Shown here: positions 6,950-12,251 of the stretch, piece by piece
Numbering within the stretch: the stretch's first letter is position 1
Layout: every line of letters begins with the position of its first letter
From: CADEEX01 sp040081555
GTDB taxonomy: Bacteria > Acidobacteriota > Vicinamibacteria > Vicinamibacterales > CAVVIG01
Direction of reading: 5' to 3'
Assembly: GCA_040081555.1 (NCBI GenBank)
Contig: JBEBGG010000101.1
Location: 1 to 12,251, forward strand
DNA: 12,251 nucleotides
Made by a program: the position numbers and the translations under genes
The notes under the pieces: model-generated
Databases searched by the model: none
What the model saw: the letters and a program-made list of their open reading frames with translations, nothing else
What the model was told of the DNA's origin: nothing

Positions 6950-9453
6950 GGACGCCGCTCCACGATGTCGAGCAGCAGATTCTGGGCCCGCTCGTAGCCT
7001 GGGGCAACTTCGAGTGCCGCAAGCGTGTGCCGGCGCGCCTCCGCGCGCTGGCCGTCCTTGAGATAGCTCTCCGCGAGATCGGTGAACGCCAACGCCTGAT
7101 CCACTGGCTTCAGCGCGACCACCGCCTTGAACTCGCGTATCGCCGTGGCCCACTGATTGAGCTGGAGCGCGACGCGACCGAGTGCGGCGTGCGCCTCGGC
7201 GTCAAACGGGTCAATCGCCACGATACGCTGGTAGACCGGGCCGAGGCGCGCGGGGTCCTTGACGCCCTGCTCCCTCATGAGCGCCGCGACGCGGCGTGCG
7301 AGGGCGATGTTGTCGAAGTCCCACTCCATCGCCGCCTGTAGCTCGGTGAGCGCCCGTGCCTGATCCTTGCGCTCGAACGCAATCGCTGCAAGCTTGATCC
7401 GTGGGCTGTCTTCGCCAGTCGCAATCGGCACAGCCACCGCCGCACGCTCAAATGCGCGCACCGCACCGTCCACATCGCCAGCCCGATGCAGTACCTCACC
7501 CAGCGCCATCTGGGCGGCGAAGTTCCCGGGGCGCGTCGCCGCGTAGATGGTCACTGCTTCGACCGACATCCTGGAGAGATCGACACCCGTTGCGGGAGTC
7601 TGCAGCGCCACGCGTAGGGTGCCGTACGTCCGCTCGAGCGCGGTGTCGAAGCCCGACTGCATCGCATCAAGGTCCGTGTTCAGCGCCGCCTTGAGCGCCG
7701 CATCGGTCTCGAGCCCCTGCCCATAGGCTCGCAGCAATCGATGCAGCCCCTCGTCACCGTAGGTCGCGACGATGTGCTCGACAAGCAGCGAGGCCTCGAA
7801 GTACGCAATCGAAATCATCCGCGGATTCGTGAACGCCGAATTGAGGTCTCGCAGCTTGAGTGCTCGCCCCTCATTCAACATCGAGGCGAACTCCATGTCC
7901 TGGCCGCGCGCCCACTCAGGGCGCCGCAACTTTTCCTCGTACGTGGAGATGCCCTCGGACAGCCATCGGGGCAAACGGAAGTTCGCCATCTGCAACGTGA
8001 TGACGTGCGCGAGCTCGTGCCAGAGCGTCGCCTCCCACTGGAACGTGCCAGGCCGCGCGCGCGGTGAATCCATGGTCACGACGCGGCCAAAGCACACGCC
8101 AAGCGCGCCAACGAGCCCGGGGAGCCCGGCCGTGCGCACCGCGAAGTCGTCGTGCTTGTTGAAGATTTCGACCAGGAACGGGCCCTTGGGTCTGAACTGG
8201 TAGCGCTTCGACATCGTGTCGATCGCCTCGTGCGCCAGCGCCACCGCGTAGTCCGCCAGCACCGGCGCGTCGTCCTTCGGCATCCGGAAGACGAACTCGC
8301 CGTCCTTCACCGTGGTGAACGTGTCCAGTGTGTCGAGCATCTGCAGCAGGTTGTAGGTGACCGGATCGAGGTTGTCCGCCTTGAAGGAGGCATCGAGCGC
8401 CCGCCGCGCGCCAGGTTCGTCACCCGTGCGCAGAAGGTGGGCACCCAGCGCGGACAGAATCACTGGGTTGGCCGGATCAAGCGCGATGCCCTTTTGAATC
8501 AGCGCCGCCGCATCGTCGTAGCGGAAGTTGTGAGACGCCGCTTCTGCCACGACCCGATACACCTCGCCATAGCGCGGCGAAAGCGCGAGGATCCGTGCGG
8601 CTTCAGCCTCGAACTCGGCGTTCTTATCCTCGAGATATGCCACAGCGCTGAGGACCGACCGGGCCTCGAGGCTCGAGGGGTTCACCTCGAGCGCCTTTGC
8701 CAGCAACTGGCGCGCCTCTTCACGACGGCCCGCATCAAGCGCTTCGCCCGCGAGAAACACGCGCGTCTCCACGCTCGACGGATTGATCTCGAGCACCCGT
8801 TTCGCGAGCGTGACAGCTTGCGGAGGGTCCTCATTGGCCACGGCCTTGGCCATGCCGAGGAGAGCGGGCGTGTACTTCGGGTCGACCTTCAGTGCGTCCT
8901 GATACGACTTGACCGCCTCACCGTTACGGAACTTCTCGAGAAAGAGATCGCCCCACGCCGTGTTGATCGCCGCATCTCCCGGCACGGAGAACACCGCATC
9001 ACGAAACGCCGCATTGGCCTCCTGCGGACGTCCGAGCGCCTGCAGCGCGCGCGCCGCACGCGCCAGTTCAAAGGGGTCGCGGGTCGACTGCGCGGCGTCG
9101 GCGATGCGACTGAGCACAGCAGGCCCTTCAGCACGGCTCAGAAGGTGAAGCAGCAATCCGTACTCGAGCGCCGCATCACTGATGGGCGAGCGCTGAGCAA
9201 TGGGCCGCAACTGCGTGAGCGCGTCCTCATACTTGCCCCGGGCGATGCTGGCGCGGGCCACGAGCGCGACCACTTGCGGCTCTTGAAGATTCAGTCCTGC
9301 GGCCAGGCCTGCCACATCGTCGTAGCGTCCCTCGAGCAGCGCGCGGTTGATCTGCTCCAGCACCGGCGGCGAAATACGGCGTTGCTGCGCCAGCGCGACT
9401 GAAATCAGAGAAACGACGAGGAGCGCGGCGGCGAGCGCGAGCGCCTTGCGCAT
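6946..9453 (-). CDS. Exported TPR protein with embedded peptidase-MA-like metallopeptidase domain
   Basis: An 835-residue protein with a clean signal peptide (residues 1-22, cleavage after VALA), so periplasmic or extracytoplasmic. Residues about 30-360 are a run of TPR-like helical pairs (for example DPKYTPALLGMAKAVANEDP at 191-210 and NPSSLEARSVLSAVAYLEDK at 258-277). Residues about 395-610 form a gluzincin-like module: HELAH at 479-483 gives the zinc-binding HExxH, and PRWLSEGIS at 495-503 supplies the downstream Glu (Glu500) as the probable third ligand, as in the peptidase MA family. A second TPR block occupies about 640-830 (DAEAHAALGRVALQLNQWAT at 751-770). The metal site looks intact, so proteolytic activity is plausible but unproven. 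This is the first gene of the cluster. A GAGG sequence sits 5 nt before the ATG and a TATAAT box just before that. It could process or assemble envelope proteins together with the downstream MoxR-vWA module. Confidence 0.9.
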   Translation of the reverse strand: MRKALALAAALLVVSLISVALAQQRRISPPVLEQINRALLEGRYDDVAGLAAGLNLQEPQVVALVARASIARGKYEDALTQLRPIAQRSPISDAALEYGLLLHLLSRAEGPAVLSRIADAAQSTRDPFELARAARALQALGRPQEANAAFRDAVFSVPGDAAINTAWGDLFLEKFRNGEAVKSYQDALKVDPKYTPALLGMAKAVANEDPPQAVTLAKRVLEINPSSVETRVFLAGEALDAGRREEARQLLAKALEVNPSSLEARSVLSAVAYLEDKNAEFEAEAARILALSPRYGEVYRVVAEAASHNFRYDDAAALIQKGIALDPANPVILSALGAHLLRTGDEPGARRALDASFKADNLDPVTYNLLQMLDTLDTFTTVKDGEFVFRMPKDDAPVLADYAVALAHEAIDTMSKRYQFRPKGPFLVEIFNKHDDFAVRTAGLPGLVGALGVCFGRVVTMDSPRARPGTFQWEATLWHELAHVITLQMANFRLPRWLSEGISTYEEKLRRPEWARGQDMEFASMLNEGRALKLRDLNSAFTNPRMISIAYFEASLLVEHIVATYGDEGLHRLLRAYGQGLETDAALKAALNTDLDAMQSGFDTALERTYGTLRVALQTPATGVDLSRMSVEAVTIYAATRPGNFAAQMALGEVLHRAGDVDGAVRAFERAAVAVPIATGEDSPRIKLAAIAFERKDQARALTELQAAMEWDFDNIALARRVAALMREQGVKDPARLGPVYQRIVAIDPFDAEAHAALGRVALQLNQWATAIREFKAVVALKPVDQALAFTDLAESYLKDGQRAEARRHTLAALEVAPGYERAQNLLLDIVERRP

Positions 9454-9540
9454 GGTGGCCTCATTATAGCCAGCACTTCTACGAGTTGCGCCTCCGTCCG
9501 ATGACGCCGCGTTTGGCTGGCTCCAGGCACCGGCGCGTCG
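9454..9540. other. Intergenic gap between acyl-CoA ligase and TPR gene
   Basis: This 87 nt stretch separates the stop of the ligase gene from the start of the TPR gene; both genes are on the minus strand. Apart from the TATAAT box and GAGG near its left end I see nothing definite. A short CTGG-AG-CCAG palindrome is too small and lacks a following T-run, so there is no recognisable intrinsic terminator. Read-through from the ligase gene into the cluster is possible. Confidence 0.6.
9463..9468 (-). promoter_or_regulatory. Candidate -10 box (TATAAT) of the six-gene cluster
   Basis: On the minus strand a perfect TATAAT lies 9 nt before the ATG at 9453, in otherwise GC-rich sequence. No good -35 hexamer is found 16-18 nt upstream (GCGCAA at the 17 nt spacing). 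With standard spacing transcription would start around 9456, giving an almost leaderless mRNA. The GAGG at 9459-9462 would then be excluded, so either the box or the ribosome site is the functional element, not both in their standard form. Confidence 0.4.
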
Positions 9541-11082
9541 TCAGGAGGAGCCCTGCGCTCGAACCCTCTCTTGTTCGACCAGCACCCGCCGCAGAATCTT
9601 GCCGCTGGCGCTCTTGGGAATCTGGTCAGTGACTTCAATCAACCGAATCTTCTTGTAGGGCGCAACGCGCTCTGCCACATACGCGATCAGCTCATCGGCG
9701 GTGACCTCGCCCTTCAGCACCACGTACGCTTTGGGCAGCTCACCGGCGTCCTCGTCCGGAATGCCGATCACGGCAGCATCCGCAACCGATGGGTGCGACA
9801 CGAGCACGCCCTCCAACTCCGCCGGCGGCACCTGGAAGCCCTTGTACTTGATCAGCTCCTTTGCTCGGTCGACCACCGTGAAGTAACCATCGTCATCCAC
9901 AAACGCGATGTCGCCTGTCCGCAGCCAACCACCAGGAGCGAATGCCTCGGCCGTGGCGGCCGGCTGCCCTAGATAGCCCTTCATCACCTGTGGGCCGCGC
10001 ACCCAGATCTCGCCCCGCTCGCCCGGCCCAAGTGGAGTCCCCGTGACCAGGTCCGCCACGATCGCCTCGGTGCCTGCCACCGGCAAACCGATTGTGCCTG
10101 GCTTGTTTCGCCCGAGCGGCGTGCTGTGCGTCACCGGGCTGGTCTCGGTCAGGCCGTATCCCTGGACCACCTCACAACCGAGCCGCGCCGCGCAGCGTTG
10201 CGAGAGCTCGGCGCCCAATGGGGCGGCGCCCACCGTGATGCTCTTCACCGACGACAAGTCGAAACGGTGCACCAAGGGAGACTGTGTCAAGCCGAGGATC
10301 AGGGGTGGCACAAGATACAGCCGTGTGGCGCGGTGTTGTTGGACCAGTTCGAGAAACGGCTCCATGTCGAAACGCGGCATCGTCACGATGGTGGCGCCGT
10401 TGGCCAGCCCTCGATTGAGAATGACCGTCAATCCGTAGATATGAAAGAACGGCAGCGCAGCGACGGTCACGTCGCCCTCACCAAGGTGCTGCGGCCCATC
10501 GGCCTGGAGACAGTTGGCGACCAGGTTGCGGTGCGTGAGCATCACGCCCTTGGACAGGCCTGTTGTGCCACTCGAGTAGGGCAGCGCCACGACATCTTCA
10601 GCAGGGTTGATGGCCACAGCCGGCGGCTCATCGCTCCCGTCGAGCAACTCGGTAAACGAGTTGGCGCCATCAGCCCGGCCGAAGACGTAGATGTCGCGCA
10701 CTCGCGCGCGAGCGGCCGCCTCTCGTGCCTTATCCAGGAGCGGTGGCACCGTCACCAGTACCGTCGCGTGCGCATCGGCCAGCTGCTTGGCCAGTTCGTG
10801 GACCGTCAACAACGGGTTGACGGTCGTCACCGTGCCGCCTAGTACCGCCGCCGAGTAGAACGCGACAGCGAACTCCGGGAGGTTTGGGCTGTAGAGCGCC
10901 AGCACGTCGCCCTTGCGGAAACCCCTCCGGGCCAGACCCGCAGCGGCCCGACGCACCTGTGCGGCCAGTGCGCCATAGGTGAGCGTGCGACCACTCGGTC
11001 CTTCGATCAGGGCCGGTCGATCGCCCCGCGCTGCTGCGCCGGCAAGGACGTAGGCCGACAGCGACACCTCTGGGATGTACAA
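9541..11082 (-). CDS. 4-coumarate-CoA-ligase-like acyl-CoA synthetase (AMP-binding)
   Basis: A 513-residue adenylate-forming enzyme of the ANL superfamily, normal length for 4CL-type ligases. Such enzymes activate a carboxylic acid with ATP and transfer it to CoA. The motifs are complete: P-loop SSGTTGLSKGV at 170-180, GYGLTETSP at 308-316, GEIWVRG at 357-363, GWLRTGDI at 385-392, the hinge region DRAKELIKYKGFQ at 405-417, and KSASGKILRR at 490-499 with catalytic Lys495. It is cytosolic, with no signal peptide. The second 4CL box reads GEIWVRG, and the Pro usual in the P-loop (GLPKG) is Ser177, so the substrate cannot be assigned; an aryl or fatty acid is possible. The start codon is TTG: no ATG or GTG in frame gives the conserved N-terminus, and the TTG lies 7 nt after the stop of the zinc-ribbon gene without a clear Shine-Dalgarno sequence. 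Co-transcription with that gene is likely. Confidence 0.9.
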   Translation of the reverse strand: MYIPEVSLSAYVLAGAAARGDRPALIEGPSGRTLTYGALAAQVRRAAAGLARRGFRKGDVLALYSPNLPEFAVAFYSAAVLGGTVTTVNPLLTVHELAKQLADAHATVLVTVPPLLDKAREAAARARVRDIYVFGRADGANSFTELLDGSDEPPAVAINPAEDVVALPYSSGTTGLSKGVMLTHRNLVANCLQADGPQHLGEGDVTVAALPFFHIYGLTVILNRGLANGATIVTMPRFDMEPFLELVQQHRATRLYLVPPLILGLTQSPLVHRFDLSSVKSITVGAAPLGAELSQRCAARLGCEVVQGYGLTETSPVTHSTPLGRNKPGTIGLPVAGTEAIVADLVTGTPLGPGERGEIWVRGPQVMKGYLGQPAATAEAFAPGGWLRTGDIAFVDDDGYFTVVDRAKELIKYKGFQVPPAELEGVLVSHPSVADAAVIGIPDEDAGELPKAYVVLKGEVTADELIAYVAERVAPYKKIRLIEVTDQIPKSASGKILRRVLVEQERVRAQGSS

Positions 11083-11089
11083 GGCGAAC

Positions 11090-11395
11090 TTACGTGCGGT
11101 TGCCTGGCCCGCGCTCGTCTTCCTGCAAGAACACCATCGAGTGCTGCGACGGGATGTCGAACCGTTTGTTGCACGTCTTACACGTCACCGCGTCGTCGAC
11201 CCGAATCATGTAGTCGCGCAGCTTCTTGAAGAGCGCATGGTCACGCTCGTCTCCACCTGGCGGAACCCGATCCTTCTTGGTCCGAATCACCCACCGCATC
11301 TGGTAGTCGTTGGTCCGGCGGCACCGCGGACACGTCAGCTTGTCGGTGCGCGTGTCGTTGCGGCTGTTGAAGAGGTCGCGTTCATCGAGCGCCAT
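11090..11395 (-). CDS. Small zinc-ribbon-like protein of unknown function
   Basis: A 101-residue protein that I do not recognise by name. It has two CxxC knuckles, CPRC at 22-25 and CKTC at 72-75, 46 residues apart. Together they could bind one Zn ion as a split zinc ribbon. Between the knuckles lies a basic stretch (RWVIRTKKDR at 34-43) and a helical segment (HALFKKLRDYMIRV at 53-66). After the second knuckle comes FDIPSQHSMVFL. There is no signal peptide or membrane segment, so it is probably cytosolic. Its charged, Cys-bearing composition is protein-like, and it fills the space upstream of the ligase gene with a 7 nt gap. Nucleic-acid or protein binding is a guess from the fold type only. 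A TAGAAT box lies 6 nt before the ATG. Confidence 0.72.
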   Translation of the reverse strand: MALDERDLFNSRNDTRTDKLTCPRCRRTNDYQMRWVIRTKKDRVPPGGDERDHALFKKLRDYMIRVDDAVTCKTCNKRFDIPSQHSMVFLQEDERGPGNRT

Positions 11396-11504
11396 GGCGC
11401 AATTCTACCCCGCGCAGAACGACGCACTTGGATGAAGTGGGCGGCCTCCAGCGGCCGGGTTTCAAGATGCCTGGCCGCGGGCCGATTGCCTGCTTGCCAC
11501 TATC
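11396..11504. other. Divergent intergenic region
   Basis: This 109 nt region lies between the minus-strand zinc-ribbon gene and the plus-strand cupredoxin gene, so it must hold both promoters. On the minus side I see the TAGAAT box. On the plus side only a loose TATCAT at 11501-11506 overlaps the start codon. An imperfect inverted repeat (GCGGCC 11451-11456 and GGCCGC 11473-11478) is present but is weak evidence in such GC-rich DNA. Confidence 0.5.
11402..11407 (-). promoter_or_regulatory. Candidate -10 box (TAGAAT) of the zinc-ribbon/ligase pair
   Basis: The minus strand reads TAGAAT, then six bases, then the ATG at 11395. It matches the -10 consensus at five of six positions in GC-rich surroundings. 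No -35 match is found at 16-18 nt upstream. Normal spacing to the transcription start would place it at or next to the ATG, so a leaderless mRNA is possible. Confidence 0.3.
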
Positions 11505-12185
11505 ATGCGCTGCGTCCTCCCGACCGTGACCGCGCTGACCGTTTTGGTCGCCGTTCCCCACGCGGCACTCCCGCCAACGGGCACCATCGTCGGCCGCGTC
11601 GTGCTGACGGCCCGCATCAAGGGCAGCGGCCTCCCGTCCACCGTCTACCAGCCCCGGAGCGTCACCATCCACCGGCACTCGACCACGCCGGACATCAGTA
11701 ATGTCGTCGTCTCACTCAGAGGCGCACCGTTCTCGGGCCCCCTGCCAATTGCGCATGGCGAGATCCGGCAAGTGCATGAAGAGTTTCTGCCGCGCGTGCT
11801 CGCCGTGACCAAAGGCTCCATCGTCGATTTCCCCAACTCCGACCCGATCTTCCATAACGTGTTCTCCCTGGCGAGCGCCGCGTCGTTCGATCTCGGCCGT
11901 TACCCGCAGGGCCATAGCAAGTCTGCGACGCTCACCAAAGCGGGCATCGTGAAGGTGTACTGCCACATCCACTCAGAGATGAGCGCGACGATCCTGGTGC
12001 TCGACCACCCCTATTTCACGACGCCAGAAATCGACGGCACGTTCCGCCTCACGGGCGTGCCTCCTGGCACTTATGCCATCGTCGGCTGGCATGAACGCGT
12101 CGGCGAACGGGTCACCAGCATTACCGTCACGGCAGGCACCACGACAGCCGTGGCCCTTAGCCTGCCGATCGAGGACGAGACGTGA
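11505..12185 (+). CDS. Exported cupredoxin (plastocyanin/amicyanin-like) with carboxypeptidase-regulatory-like tail
   Basis: A 226-residue protein with an N-terminal signal peptide (hydrophobic stretch within residues 4-18, likely cleavage after PHA at 18-20). Residues about 25-170 form a type 1 copper domain. His117 is in DPIFHNVFSL, and Cys153, His156 and Met159 are in the CHIHSEM loop. The C-x2-H-x2-M spacing is that of amicyanin. All four expected copper ligands are present, so it probably binds copper and carries or senses electrons outside the cytoplasm. Residues about 172-222 look like a small beta-sandwich of the carboxypeptidase-regulatory-like type (IDGTFRLTGVPPGTYAIVGW at 176-195). 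The next gene starts inside its stop codon (GTGA), so the two products probably work together. There is no clear ribosome binding site before the ATG. It is divergent from the zinc-ribbon gene. Confidence 0.88.
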   Translation: MRCVLPTVTALTVLVAVPHAALPPTGTIVGRVVLTARIKGSGLPSTVYQPRSVTIHRHSTTPDISNVVVSLRGAPFSGPLPIAHGEIRQVHEEFLPRVLAVTKGSIVDFPNSDPIFHNVFSLASAASFDLGRYPQGHSKSATLTKAGIVKVYCHIHSEMSATILVLDHPYFTTPEIDGTFRLTGVPPGTYAIVGWHERVGERVTSITVTAGTTTAVALSLPIEDET

Positions 12186-12251
12186 CCAGGCGGCCGCCCA
12201 GACTGCTGATCAGAATGCTGGTTATCACCTTCGTCACGGCAGCGGTTCTGG
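12182..12251 (+). CDS. Membrane protein N-terminus, possibly a sensor histidine kinase (3' end outside window)
   Basis: Only 23 complete codons are visible, starting at GTG 12182, which overlaps the TGA of the cupredoxin gene by 4 nt. The visible part is a basic head (TRRPPRLLIR) followed by the start of a hydrophobic helix (MLVITFVTAAVL), a typical start of an inner-membrane sensor with the N-terminus inside. Cupredoxins of this type are, as I recall, often followed by a HAMP/histidine-kinase gene in Acidobacteriota. That identity is inference; the fragment itself supports only a membrane protein. Confidence 0.5.
   Translation, partial: MTRRPPRLLIRMLVITFVTAAVL

Noticed and set aside
8152..9402. 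Plus-strand open frame of 416 codons opposite the TPR gene
   Set aside because: Strongly Arg/His-biased product with no signal, domain or ribosome site; the minus-strand TPR protein explains the region.
9505..9540. Possible terminator after the acyl-CoA ligase gene
   Set aside because: Only a 4-base palindrome and a poorly matched GACGC/GCGTC pair are present, with no T-run after them.
11451..11478. Inverted repeat GCGGCC/GGCCGC with a 16 nt spacer in the divergent gap, a possible operator
   Set aside because: Arms are only 6 bases of pure G/C in GC-rich DNA, so chance is a sufficient explanation. A conserved match in related genomes would be needed.
1..12251. Search by eye for tRNA, rRNA, CRISPR arrays, insertion sequences and direct repeats
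   Set aside because: No repeated spacer pattern, transposase-like protein, terminal inverted repeat or tRNA-like cloverleaf was seen. Nearly all of the sequence is occupied by supported coding regions.

Overview
The window is GC-rich, densely packed bacterial DNA. Gene order, protein types and codon bias suggest an environmental member of the Acidobacteriota (Vicinamibacteria-like). That placement is an inference from remembered family distributions; no rRNA or tRNA gene is present to confirm it. I see no mobile element, CRISPR array or RNA gene.

Region 1 (1-9453, all minus strand) is one compact six-gene cluster, read from right to left. It begins with an exported TPR protein carrying an embedded HExxH metallopeptidase-like domain (9453-6946). 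Then come an exported DUF4159 protein (6949-6164), a MoxR-type AAA+ ATPase (6148-5153), a DUF58 vWA protein (5139-4237), a BatA-like membrane vWA protein (4237-2345) and a DUF4175-like membrane protein with a long coiled coil (2342 to beyond the left edge). Junctions are -4, +15, +13, -1 and +2 nt, so an operon with translational coupling is very likely. The core MoxR/DUF58/BatA set is the known MoxR-vWA arrangement, thought to act as a chaperone or complex-remodelling module. The flanking exported and membrane proteins suggest a cell-envelope machine: a cytosolic ATPase and adaptor work with a membrane vWA protein and periplasmic partners. A TATAAT box lies directly before the first gene.

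Region 2 (9541-11395, minus strand) holds a small four-cysteine zinc-ribbon-like protein of unknown function followed 7 nt later by a 4-coumarate-CoA-ligase-like acyl-CoA synthetase that starts at TTG. These two are probably co-transcribed. An 87 nt gap separates them from region 1.

Region 3 (11505-12251, plus strand) is divergent. It has an exported single-domain cupredoxin with a complete His-Cys-His-Met type 1 copper site and a C-terminal carboxypeptidase-regulatory-like domain. A second gene overlaps its stop codon (GTGA) and starts with a membrane helix; it leaves the window after 23 codons and may be a sensor kinase.

There is no gene-free stretch over 300 bases. The two intergenic gaps (9454-9540 and 11396-11504) contain candidate promoter elements and no convincing terminator.
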